DNA of 64,000 nt from Chloroflexota bacterium (GTDB lineage: Bacteria > Chloroflexota > Anaerolineae > Anaerolineales > Villigracilaceae): contig JACRBJ010000060.1 in the NCBI GenBank assembly GCA_016234555.1, forward strand, positions 107,867 to 171,866, in the 5' to 3' direction. The notes below the pieces were generated by a model. The model made no database searches and had not been told where the DNA came from. It saw only the letters and a list, made by a program, of their open reading frames with translations. A program made the translations under genes and the position numbers. This document shows, piece by piece, positions 1-7,666 of the stretch (its first letter is position 1; each line of letters begins with the position of its first letter).

Positions 1-203
1 TCGCCCGCATCAGCGAAGAGTCCATCCGCGCCGAGATCCGTCTCATCCTCCGTCCACAGGTTGGCTGAGTCACAGAAAAATGCCTCGCGGATTCTCTGCG
101 GAGCAAGTACCGAGCCGCGCTTGTAGGATGAGTTTTCATCAAACGCCACGCCCAGCAAACCGATGCGGGCGTTCTCTTGCGGAAAAGGAGGGAAACTATT
201 CAT
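1..203 (-). CDS. Agmatinase/arginase-family ureohydrolase, N-terminal part (runs off the window)
   Basis: Reading leftward from an ATG at 203, with an AGAAAGG ribosome site just upstream, the frame stays open to the window edge (67 codons). The peptide contains GVAFDENSSYKRGS and then CDSANLWTEDE, which match the conserved N-terminus of agmatinase-like ureohydrolases (pattern VPFDxNSSxxRGPxxAP, then SxSxNLWTE). Family members hydrolyse agmatine or a related guanidino compound to putrescine and urea using two manganese ions; the metal-binding half lies outside the window. An acetylpolyamine-deacetylase-like gene and an omega-aminotransferase a few kb away fit polyamine metabolism, but substrate specificity cannot be judged from this piece. 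Confidence 0.72.
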   Translation of the reverse strand, partial: MNSFPPFPQENARIGLLGVAFDENSSYKRGSVLAPQRIREAFFCDSANLWTEDETDLGADGLFADAG

Positions 204-369
204 GGAAGCCTTTCTGGTTGACAAATTCTACAAACGCTCCCGCAGCCGTAAGCAGGGTGTTTTCAGAAATTCTACACCAACATGATGTGAAAAAATTGTG
301 ATTGAAAACGGTTCCCCCAAAGCGTATACTGGTAATGTATATTTTACCGGTTCCCTGAAAGGAGAAACC

Positions 370-1509
370 ATGCAAACCTGCCATTCCGTCTATTGTATTA
401 CCCCGCCGCACATGCTGCAGGAGATCCTCCGCAACGGCACGGCGGCGCAACGCGACCTTGCCTTGCGGACAATCATCTCGTCGGAACAAATGCGCGGTCA
501 ACGGCGCGCCATCAAGTCGGTAGCAGCCTACATTGCCAGGGCTGCCACAACGGGAAATAAGGAGCGCATCGTCTACGATGCAAAGAATGGTTCAACCTTG
601 CCAGGCACAGCCGTGCGGAAGGAAGGCGACCCCGCATCAACCGACCCAGCCGTGAATGAAGCCTATGACGGATCGGGCGTGACCTACGATCTCTACCTCG
701 ATATCTATGGGCGGAACTCGATTGACGGCAATGGATTCAGACTCGATTCCACAGTCCATTATCAAAAAGGGTACGACAACGCCTTTTGGGACGGCAAGCA
801 GATGGTCTACGGCGACGGCGACGAAGACCTGCCCGCCTCCGAACGGTTGTTCAACCGTTTCACTGCGGTGCTGGATATCATCGCACACGAACTGACACAC
901 GGCGTCACCCAGCACGAAGCCAACCTCGCCTATTGGGATCAGTCGGGCGCGCTTAACGAATCCATGTCCGACGTGTTCGGCTCGTTGGTCAAACAATACC
1001 AACGAAAGCAAACCGCCGGTGAGGCGGATTGGATCATCGGTGAAGGCTTGTTCACGTCCAATGTCATGGGGATCGGCATCCGCTCGATGAAGGCTCCCGG
1101 CACCGCCTACAACGACCCCGTCCTCGGCAAGGACCCGCAGCCCGGGCACATGAATGATTACGTCCGCACAGTCGAGGATAATGGCGGAGTCCACATCAAC
1201 TCGGGGATTCCCAATCGCGCATTCTACGTCACCGCGCTCGAACTGGGCGGTTACGCCTGGGAAAAGGCGGGACGCATCTGGTACAAGACCCTGACCGACA
1301 AGCTTCAGGAACGCTCGACCTTTCAGCAGGCCTGCGACCTGACCTATGAAGCGGCGGGAGACCTCTTCGGCGCGAACAGCCTCGAACAGCAAGCCGTCAA
1401 AAAGGGCTGGTCCGAAGTTGGCATTTCAACCGGCGGCGAAGCGCCAAGCGGCTGTTTGAGCACAGTCATGAAAGTCTTCGGCGTCAAACTTCAAGCGGAG
1501 GCGTCCTGA
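370..1509 (+). CDS. M4-family (thermolysin/protealysin-like) zinc metalloprotease
   Basis: A 379-residue protein starting at ATG 370, chosen because AAAGGAGAAACC precedes it and because the N-terminus MQTCHSVYCITPPHML matches the short propeptide of protealysin-like enzymes; an earlier in-frame start at 298 has no such support. The zinc motif HELTH is at residues 173-177, followed by NESMSD with the third zinc-ligand glutamate and NSGIPNRAFY near the active site. There is no classical signal peptide, as in protealysins, which can act inside the producing cell. The stop codon overlaps the start of an emfourin-like inhibitor gene (TGATG), so protease and inhibitor are probably made together. 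Length is normal for this group. Confidence 0.93.
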   Translation: MQTCHSVYCITPPHMLQEILRNGTAAQRDLALRTIISSEQMRGQRRAIKSVAAYIARAATTGNKERIVYDAKNGSTLPGTAVRKEGDPASTDPAVNEAYDGSGVTYDLYLDIYGRNSIDGNGFRLDSTVHYQKGYDNAFWDGKQMVYGDGDEDLPASERLFNRFTAVLDIIAHELTHGVTQHEANLAYWDQSGALNESMSDVFGSLVKQYQRKQTAGEADWIIGEGLFTSNVMGIGIRSMKAPGTAYNDPVLGKDPQPGHMNDYVRTVEDNGGVHINSGIPNRAFYVTALELGGYAWEKAGRIWYKTLTDKLQERSTFQQACDLTYEAAGDLFGANSLEQQAVKKGWSEVGISTGGEAPSGCLSTVMKVFGVKLQAEAS

Positions 1510-1808
1510 TGCGGATCACCTTCGAGCGCTCCGGCGGCATCATGGGAGCAAAGTCCAGGCTGGAGATTGACCTGAATCAACTGTCCGCGAATCAGGCTGA
1601 GGTTTTGCGTAAGCTGTTGGAGGAGGCAAATTTCTTTGCGCTGCCGGAAAATCCGCAGGCTCGCGCCATGCCGGATGGCTTCCAGTACACAATCACCGTC
1701 GAAGCCGAACTGGTCAAACACACCGTCCATACCAGCGATGGGACGGTGCCACCGGAACTGGGACCCCTCCTCCAGGAACTTTCTCAAAGGGTGCGCCGCC
1801 GGCAATAA
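1509..1808 (+). CDS. Emfourin-like protealysin inhibitor
   Basis: A 99-residue protein whose ATG overlaps the protease stop codon. It begins MRITFERSGGIMG and has the LxxLLxxANFFALP segment followed by a DGFQYTITVE strand. This layout is typical of emfourin, the small proteinaceous inhibitor encoded beside the protealysin gene in Serratia. Known family role: tight binding to the mature M4 protease to prevent self-damage. The inference of an inhibitor rests on the sequence pattern and on the overlap with an M4 protease gene. A strong hairpin terminator follows within 10 nt, closing a two-gene operon. Confidence 0.82.
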   Translation: MRITFERSGGIMGAKSRLEIDLNQLSANQAEVLRKLLEEANFFALPENPQARAMPDGFQYTITVEAELVKHTVHTSDGTVPPELGPLLQELSQRVRRRQ

Positions 1809-1815
1809 GAATCCA

Positions 1816-1854
1816 AACGCCGTCTCATTTCACAGAGACGGCGTTCGTTTTTTG
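1816..1854 (+). terminator. Rho-independent terminator after the protease-inhibitor operon
   Basis: Perfect 11-bp stem AACGCCGTCTC / GAGACGGCGTT with an 8-nt loop, followed by a run of T. Confidence 0.9.
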
Positions 1855-1867
1855 TAAATCACCAAGG

Positions 1868-2590
1868 CTACGCGTTGACAATCCAACCGACCAACCCGAC
1901 GACAAAGTCGATCACGCCGAAGATGATTGCGCCATAGAACAACACAAACTTCCCGCCAAGGCTGTCCGCAAAGACAAAAGTGCAGCCGGTGATGATGACG
2001 CCGACAACAATCAACGAGAAACCGCGCGTCATCCGTTTTTTGTACTTTTCGCGGCGCGCTTTCTTGACGGCATACTTCGCGTCATTGATAATTTGCCGCG
2101 CCGTCTCCAGCGAAACGCCGCGATTTAAAAGCGACTTTTCGATCTCCCGATTGGGTTTATTCGCCGCCAGTTCCATCGCCGCATATTCGAACAACCCAGA
2201 AAGGTCCTGCTGTTGCCAGCCTGCGCCACTGCTTTGCGGAGCGGACTCTACAACAGGCACGGGGTTGCTCTGGGATGACCTTGTGGATGGGACATACGCG
2301 GGCGGGGTGGATGCCCTTTGAGGTTCAGGATACGTGGGGATGGCGGGGATCACTCCCTTCTGCCTCAACATGGTCGAGCCGCGTTTGGCAATGTCATTCC
2401 CGGGATTGATCTTGAGTACGCTTTCCAGACAGTACAGGCGCTCCGAGTCGTCACCGACAACGCTGGACAGCCACAGCCATGCCTGTTCGGAACTTTCCGG
2501 TATATTGGATGCGCGTGAAAGAAGGTCGAATGCGCGGGACCTGTCGCCCGCTTTTGCCGCCATGACACCTTGCTGAAGAAAATTATCCAT
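1868..2590 (-). CDS. Hypothetical membrane protein with TPR-like N-terminus
   Basis: 240 residues. The N-terminal 75 residues carry an alpha-helical repeat-like pattern (GDRSRAFDLLSRA, AWLWLSSVV, CLESVLKINPGN) common in Chloroflexota proteins of unknown role. A Pro/Ser-rich linker follows (about 80-120), then a helical charged stretch, and two hydrophobic segments at about 187-208 and 212-238. A protein-interaction head anchored to the membrane is inferred; no catalytic motif is visible. GGAGTTGGG upstream supports the ATG at 2590. It faces the protease operon across the terminator hairpin. Confidence 0.75.
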   Translation of the reverse strand: MDNFLQQGVMAAKAGDRSRAFDLLSRASNIPESSEQAWLWLSSVVGDDSERLYCLESVLKINPGNDIAKRGSTMLRQKGVIPAIPTYPEPQRASTPPAYVPSTRSSQSNPVPVVESAPQSSGAGWQQQDLSGLFEYAAMELAANKPNREIEKSLLNRGVSLETARQIINDAKYAVKKARREKYKKRMTRGFSLIVVGVIITGCTFVFADSLGGKFVLFYGAIIFGVIDFVVGLVGWIVNA

Positions 2591-2805
2591 CCCAACTCCA
2601 TCATTGATTTTGATAGCGCATAAGGAAAATATTTGTCTGTCGGGTGCGATTGTAACTGAACGGGGAAATTATTTACGGTCAATTTAATTGCAAAAATCCG
2701 CCCATCTAAAATTCCCTCATCGACGCTATAATGCGCCCATTGATCTGCCGGGCATTTCAACTGAAAGTACGCCCTGCAAATTCCCTGAAAACATAACGAG
2801 GATAC

Positions 2806-4353
2806 ATGGACATCATTTCCCTGGACGGACAAAACCTGACCTTCGACCAAGTCCAAGCCGTCGCGTACGGACAGCCCAACTCTCCACGAGTCGAGATCAG
2901 CGCGGAAGCGGCAAAGCTGGTCGCGCGCGCGGCGGATGCGGTACAAACCCTGCTCAAGCGCGGGACGATTGCCTACGGCATCACCACCGGCTTCGGCGCG
3001 TTCAAGGACCGCATCATCCCGCCCGACCAGGTGGAGCAACTCCAGCGCAACATCCTGGTCAGCCATGCGGTGGGAGTGGGCAACCCGTTCGATATCCCCA
3101 CCACGCGCGCCATCATGTTGATCCGCGCCAACACCCTCGCCCGTGGACATTCCGGGATTCGTCCCGCCACGCTGCAACTGCTGGTGGACATGCTCAATAC
3201 CGGGGTTCATCCGGTCATCCCCGAAAAGGGATCCCTCGGCGCGAGTGGCGACCTGGCTCCGCTGGCGCACATGGCGTTGCCCATCATCGGCGAGGGGACG
3301 GCTGACTATCGGGGAGAGATCGTTTCCGGGGCGGAGGCTTTCAAGCGGGCGGGACTAAAGCCGATCACGCTCGCGGCAAAGGAAGGTCTCGCGCTGACCA
3401 ACGGCACGTCGGTGATGACGGCTTTGGGCGTTCTGCAAACCCTTCGCGCCGAGCGTTATAGCCAGACGGCGGACATCGCGGGCTGCCTGAGTCTCGAAGC
3501 CTTGAACGGAACCGACCTTGCCTTCGATGAGCGCATCCACAACCTGCGACCGTATCCGCGCCAGAAGGAATGCGCCGCCTATTTGCGGAGCCTGTTGAAG
3601 GACAGCCAGTTCACGCGCGAGCATACTTCGCTCAACGTGCAGGATGCCTATACCCTGCGCTGCATGCCTCAGGTGCATGGCGCAGTACGCGACGCGATTG
3701 CCTACTCGCGCTGGATTTTTGAAATCGAATTGAATGCCGTCACCGATAACCCGCTAATCTTCATCGACGACAGAGACGAAATCACCGTCCTTTCGGGCGG
3801 AAACTTCCACGGCGAACCGCTGGCGATTGCGATGGATTACCTTGCCTTTTCGGTCGCGGAGTTGGGCAACATCTCGGAGCGGCGTATCATGCGCCTGACG
3901 GACGAATGTTCCAACACCCACGTCCTGCCCGCTTTTTTGACGAAGCAGGGCGGACTGAACTCCGGCTTCATGATTTTGCAGTACACCGCCGCCGCGCTTG
4001 CAACCGAGAACAAGGTGCTTTCGCACCCCGCCAGCGTGGACACGATTCCGACTTCGGCGAATGTGGAGGATCATGTCAGCATGGGGGCGACGGCTGCGCT
4101 CAAACTGCGGAGTGTGCTGGACAACGTCGAGCGGATTCTGTCCATCGAGTTGATGTCCGCCGCCCAGGGCGTGGACTTCCGCCGCCAGTCCGTCGGCTTG
4201 GACAAGACCCTCGGTCAGGGAACGCGCGGAGTCTACGCGTTGATCCGCGGGCATATCCCGTTCATCGAGTCCGACACCACCATGGCGGGATATATCGAGA
4301 AGACCCGTCAGTTGGTTGCCAGCGGGTCGTTAATTCAAAAGGCAGACAAATGA
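2806..4353 (+). CDS. hutH: Histidine ammonia-lyase
   Basis: 515 residues. The enzyme removes ammonia from L-histidine to give urocanate, the first step of histidine degradation. The Ala-Ser-Gly triplet that cyclises to the MIO cofactor is at 146-148 within GSLGASGDLAPLAHM. The catalytic tyrosine lies in IAYGITTGFG (about residue 57), and the later blocks NPLIF and GGNFHGEP are present. Length is typical. GAGG precedes the ATG. No other hut gene is adjacent, but the last 29 codons of a urocanate hydratase survive at 59,369-59,458 at the edge of the right-hand island. A TATAAT at 2727-2732 may be the promoter -10. Confidence 0.97.
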   Translation: MDIISLDGQNLTFDQVQAVAYGQPNSPRVEISAEAAKLVARAADAVQTLLKRGTIAYGITTGFGAFKDRIIPPDQVEQLQRNILVSHAVGVGNPFDIPTTRAIMLIRANTLARGHSGIRPATLQLLVDMLNTGVHPVIPEKGSLGASGDLAPLAHMALPIIGEGTADYRGEIVSGAEAFKRAGLKPITLAAKEGLALTNGTSVMTALGVLQTLRAERYSQTADIAGCLSLEALNGTDLAFDERIHNLRPYPRQKECAAYLRSLLKDSQFTREHTSLNVQDAYTLRCMPQVHGAVRDAIAYSRWIFEIELNAVTDNPLIFIDDRDEITVLSGGNFHGEPLAIAMDYLAFSVAELGNISERRIMRLTDECSNTHVLPAFLTKQGGLNSGFMILQYTAAALATENKVLSHPASVDTIPTSANVEDHVSMGATAALKLRSVLDNVERILSIELMSAAQGVDFRRQSVGLDKTLGQGTRGVYALIRGHIPFIESDTTMAGYIEKTRQLVASGSLIQKADK

Positions 4354-4371
4354 GCCTGTCGTAAAGCGCCT

Positions 4372-4767
4372 TCACTTCAACGTGTGGATGAACGCCACAA
4401 TCTGCCAGATTTGCTCGTCCTTCAACGTGCCCTGCCACCCAACCATCGAAGTCCCCGGCACGCCTTTGGAGATGCGCCAGAAGATGTAATCGTCGCCGAC
4501 GGTCGCCGCAAGTTGGGGAAGATTCTTCGGCTTTGGACTCAGCCCCGCGCCAGCGGGACCGTCGCCGTGTCCCCGCTCACCGTGGCAGGACATGCAATAG
4601 ACTTTGTAAACCTCCCCGCCCGCCGCAGCCGCATCCGCACCCAGCGGGTTGGTCTTGCCCACAAATTCAGCGGGGATGGCTTCGGGAGTCGCAGTAACTT
4701 CCGTCCCACCGCAAGCTGACAGCACAAATACGGCAAAGGTCAAAACAGCAAACAAGTTTTTTTTCAT
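4372..4767 (-). CDS. Mono-haem c-type cytochrome, predicted lipoprotein
   Basis: 131 residues from ATG 4767, chosen for its GGGAG site 5 nt upstream and because it begins with a lipoprotein signal peptide, MKKNLFAVLTFAVFVLSACG (cysteine at the lipobox). One haem-attachment motif CMSCH is followed by GERGHGDGPAG, and a candidate axial methionine lies in GTSMVGWQG. It should be an electron carrier anchored on the outer face of the cytoplasmic membrane. It follows a nitroreductase gene by 13 nt on the same strand, so the two are likely co-transcribed; whether they exchange electrons is unknown. Confidence 0.88.
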   Translation of the reverse strand: MKKNLFAVLTFAVFVLSACGGTEVTATPEAIPAEFVGKTNPLGADAAAAGGEVYKVYCMSCHGERGHGDGPAGAGLSPKPKNLPQLAATVGDDYIFWRISKGVPGTSMVGWQGTLKDEQIWQIVAFIHTLK

Positions 4768-4780
4768 TAGTACTCCCATT

Positions 4781-5338
4781 TTATTCCATCCAGATTGTTC
4801 TATCTTCAAACGACGGGCGCGGTGGATATTCACCAACAACTTCGGGGTAGCCGATATAGAGAAAGCCGGCAATGTGCTGGTCTTCTGCAAAACCCAGGAA
4901 CTCCTTTACCTTTGCATCGCGCGCCCATTCGCCCGTGCGCCAGATTGCGCCAAGTCCCAGCGCGTGGGCGGCAAGCAAAATATTCTGACAGGCAGCGGAA
5001 GCGGCGGCATGGTTTTCCATCTCGATGATTCTCGTCTCTGTCGGTTTATCCACGCCAACAGCAATGACGACGGGAGCGCGAAGCGGCAAGCCTCGGGTCT
5101 TGTCCAGGCCTTCGGGCGGCAGATCAGGCTGACGGGCGGACAGCGAAGCCGCCATCACATCGCCCAGCTTGTTCCGTCCGCCGCCGGTCAACACCACAAA
5201 ACGCCACGGTCGCACCTTGTGATGGTTGGGGGCATTGTTACCGGCATCCAAAAGTTTTTCGATCAGGTCGCGCGGCAAAGCATCCCCCTTGACCTTTCCA
5301 ACAGAATGCCTGGTTTTAATTGTTTCCAATATGTCCAT
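4781..5338 (-). CDS. Nitroreductase-family flavoprotein
   Basis: 185 residues. It starts MDILETIKTRHSVGKV, the usual FMN-phosphate-binding N-terminus of nitroreductases, continues with NNAPNHHKVRPWRFVV, and has ARDAKVKEFLGF in the C-terminal half. Family members use FMN and NAD(P)H to reduce quinones, nitro compounds or related substrates; the natural substrate here cannot be told. GGAGG sits upstream of the ATG. It is first in a pair with the cytochrome c gene and is divergent from the deacetylase-like gene at 5383, with about 45 nt between them. Confidence 0.85.
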   Translation of the reverse strand: MDILETIKTRHSVGKVKGDALPRDLIEKLLDAGNNAPNHHKVRPWRFVVLTGGGRNKLGDVMAASLSARQPDLPPEGLDKTRGLPLRAPVVIAVGVDKPTETRIIEMENHAAASAACQNILLAAHALGLGAIWRTGEWARDAKVKEFLGFAEDQHIAGFLYIGYPEVVGEYPPRPSFEDRTIWME

Positions 5339-5382
5339 TTTTCCTCCGTGTCAAAGACGCTTGCGGGTAAAATTGTCTTACC

Positions 5383-6423
5383 ATGAAAATATTTTACTCC
5401 GATACGCACCGCAAACACCAGCCGTCCTTCGAGGTCTTCGACGGCGGAAAGCGCGTGCCATACCTCGAAAACGCGGATCGCATGGATCGCATCCTGGACG
5501 CACTTTCCAAAACCGATTGGGCTGAGTTGATCCCGCCAATTGATTTTGGACTCGACCCGATTCTTGGTGTGCATGACCGGGATTACATCTCCTTCCTCGC
5601 TTCATGCTGGACCGAGTGGCTGGCTCTCGACCCGACAGTTGCGGCGTCGCCCGGGGAGAATGCCTTTCTCCCTGCCACCTTTGCCTTGCGACGAAAGCCG
5701 TCGCGTGTGCCATCGCAACTGCTGGGCAGGGCGGGATATTACATCATGGACCTGTCCGCGTGCATCGTGGCTGGAACATATGAGGCGGTTTTGGCATCCG
5801 CCAACTGCGCCCTGAGCGCAGCGGATTTTGTATTCCGCAATCAACAATCTGCATTTGCTCTGTGCCGTCCGCCGGGACATCACGCTGGCAAAGATTATGC
5901 GGCTGGATATTGTTTTGTCAACAACTCATCGGTTGCCGCGAACTGGCTTTCGTCAAAGGGACGAGTCGCCATCCTCGACATCGACTATCACGCAGGCAAC
6001 GGCACGCAGGACATTTTCTACGAGCGCGCCGACGTGCTGACCATCTCACTTCACGGCGACCCAGATTTCGAGTATCCGCATTTCATCGGCTTCGCCGAAG
6101 AAACCGGCGCGGGCGCGGGACTTGACTTCCACAGGAATTTCCCGCTCCCCAAAGCCACCGGTGACGAAGGGTACCTGTCCGTGCTGGACGAAGCCTTGAA
6201 ATTGATTCGGGATTTTGCGCCGAATTACCTTATCGTCCCCACTGGCATGGATACCTTCGAGGGCGACCCGCTTGGCTCCTTCAAAGTCACCCGCGCAGGG
6301 TTTGCGGAAATCGGTAAACGGATTGCCGCACTCCACCTGCCCGCCGTCGTTGTCATGGAAGGCGGCTATGCCAACGCCGCACTCGGCGAGAACATCGTCA
6401 CTTTATTGGAAAATTTCAAATAA
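5383..6423 (+). CDS. Histone-deacetylase-family protein, acetylpolyamine amidohydrolase-like
   Basis: 346 residues. The family hallmarks are intact: RPPGHHAG with the tandem catalytic histidines at about 166-167, zinc ligands in ILDIDYHAGNG (D201, H203) and the third zinc aspartate in PTGMDTF (about D290). Bacterial members deacetylate acetylated polyamines or other small amides; polyamine use is inferred from size and from the agmatinase-like gene nearby. No Shine-Dalgarno sequence is visible before ATG 5383, while a TAAAAT box ends 9 nt upstream, so a leaderless transcript is possible. Confidence 0.88.
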   Translation: MKIFYSDTHRKHQPSFEVFDGGKRVPYLENADRMDRILDALSKTDWAELIPPIDFGLDPILGVHDRDYISFLASCWTEWLALDPTVAASPGENAFLPATFALRRKPSRVPSQLLGRAGYYIMDLSACIVAGTYEAVLASANCALSAADFVFRNQQSAFALCRPPGHHAGKDYAAGYCFVNNSSVAANWLSSKGRVAILDIDYHAGNGTQDIFYERADVLTISLHGDPDFEYPHFIGFAEETGAGAGLDFHRNFPLPKATGDEGYLSVLDEALKLIRDFAPNYLIVPTGMDTFEGDPLGSFKVTRAGFAEIGKRIAALHLPAVVVMEGGYANAALGENIVTLLENFK

Positions 6424-6430
6424 CCCAAGC

Positions 6431-6487
6431 GGAGTCAACGACTCCCGTCGTTGACTATCGAAAGTCAGAGACTTTCGACTCCAGAGC
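6431..6487. repeat. Double-hairpin intergenic repeat ending CTCCAGAG
   Basis: Two adjacent perfect hairpins: a 10-bp stem AGTCAACGAC/GTCGTTGACT at 6433-6456 and an 8-bp stem CGAAAGTC/GACTTTCG around loop AGA at 6459-6477, followed by ACTCCAGAG. The layout recurs at 19,812 and 25,982, and in part at 27,714. Confidence 0.75.
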
Positions 6488-6499
6488 ACAAGAGGTCAA

Positions 6500-7267
6500 A
6501 TGAAAACAAGAGCCTTTCCTTTACTGGTTTTCGTCCTGTCTGCCCTGGCTTGCAACATGCCTTCCTTGCAAGTCATCACCCCAACACCCACCGAAACACA
6601 AACACCCGCCTTTACCTCCACGCCCGAAGCGACGTTCACCTCCACCGTCACGTTGACCCCAACCATCGCTTTCACTCCTACCATCACCCTGACCCCAACC
6701 ATCTCTGCCACGCCGACCTTCGCCTTCCCGAAGGTGACTGTCAACAAGCAGGCGCATTGCCGGTATGGTCCCTCGGTGGCTTTCCTTCACGCCGCAGACC
6801 TCTATCCCGGTGACATAGGTTCTGTGAACGGGAGATTCGAGTACAGCGGCTGGCTTTACATCAAATTCGACAAGTTGAAATATTACTGCTGGGTTGCCCC
6901 CTCGGTGGTGGATGTGGCCGGCGACATCACCACCCTGTATTACACCGAGCCTGATCTGCAATCCGTCGGCTACAGCAATTATGGTCCGCCCGGAAACATC
7001 CAAACCGTCCGCAATGGAGACGAAGTGACCATCACCTGGGATCAGGTGGAAATGACAACCGACCACGACCGCGGCTATCTCATCATCGCCTTCGTCTGTC
7101 AGGATGGAAACTACCTGTGGTGGACAGACTCCACCGATGACCAGTACACCACCAGTTACACCGTGCGGGACGAGGCTGGCTGCCCCGTGCCATCGGAAGG
7201 CGTTTTATACACTGTTGAAAAACATGGTTTCTCGAAACCGGCGCAAATTCCCTGGCCTCAACCGTAA
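6500..7267 (+). CDS. Secreted lipoprotein with Thr/Pro linker and SH3-like domain
   Basis: 255 residues. A lipoprotein signal peptide (MKTRAFPLLVFVLSALACN) leads into about 55 residues of Thr/Pro-rich linker, then a compact domain with KQAHCRYGPSVAFLHA, VNGRFEYSGWLYIKF and YYCWVAPSVV, which resembles bacterial SH3 domains. The C-terminal part (about 155-255) looks beta-rich and is unassigned. An extracellular, membrane-tethered binding role is inferred. It is preceded by a repeat and followed at once by a terminator, so it is probably a single-gene unit. No enzyme motif is seen. Confidence 0.78.
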   Translation: MKTRAFPLLVFVLSALACNMPSLQVITPTPTETQTPAFTSTPEATFTSTVTLTPTIAFTPTITLTPTISATPTFAFPKVTVNKQAHCRYGPSVAFLHAADLYPGDIGSVNGRFEYSGWLYIKFDKLKYYCWVAPSVVDVAGDITTLYYTEPDLQSVGYSNYGPPGNIQTVRNGDEVTITWDQVEMTTDHDRGYLIIAFVCQDGNYLWWTDSTDDQYTTSYTVRDEAGCPVPSEGVLYTVEKHGFSKPAQIPWPQP

Positions 7268-7300
7268 AAAAAGGCGGATGCAAATCGCATCCGCCAAAAC
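7266..7300. terminator. Bidirectional terminator
   Basis: 9-bp perfect stem GGCGGATGC/GCATCCGCC with A-run on one side and a short T tract for the opposite strand; it separates two convergent genes. Confidence 0.85.
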
Positions 7301-7302
7301 GT

Positions 7303-7665
7303 TTACGTCACGCCCGCTTTTTTCATCGCAATTTCCAGCGTATCCATTGTGGCAGGCTTGATGATGACCGCCTGCGCGCCGCCGCGCATCACGCGATGAC
7401 GCGTTTCGGGCTGGTCGTCCGAGGTGACGACCACCACAGGAACTTTCATCAGGCGTGGTTCGCGCCGCAGGTAGGCAAGAATTTCCGTCCCGTCCACTCC
7501 GGGCATGTTAATGTCGAGACAGATAAACCGCGGAACAAAACTTCCCAGCAGCGAAATCGCCGCGCTCGAACCATATGCCACCCGCGCGGGCAAATCCAAA
7601 ACGTCCAGCATTTGTTTCAGGGCGTCCGCTGTATTGCGGTTATCGTCAATAACCAAACCATCCAT
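7303..7665 (-). CDS. Single-domain response regulator (CheY-like receiver)
   Basis: 120 residues, all receiver domain: acidic pair DD at 7-8, phospho-acceptor aspartate in ICLDINMPGVDG (D51), threonine in VVVVTSDD and the lysine in VIIKPA. No output domain is present, so it must act through a protein partner. Its ATG lies 1 nt from the stop of the MoeA fusion gene, and its GGAGG site lies inside the end of that gene. Translational coupling is therefore likely. A functional link to molybdenum cofactor or binding-protein sensing is only suggested by this position. Confidence 0.88.
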   Translation of the reverse strand: MDGLVIDDNRNTADALKQMLDVLDLPARVAYGSSAAISLLGSFVPRFICLDINMPGVDGTEILAYLRREPRLMKVPVVVVTSDDQPETRHRVMRGGAQAVIIKPATMDTLEIAMKKAGVT

Positions 7666-7666
7666 T

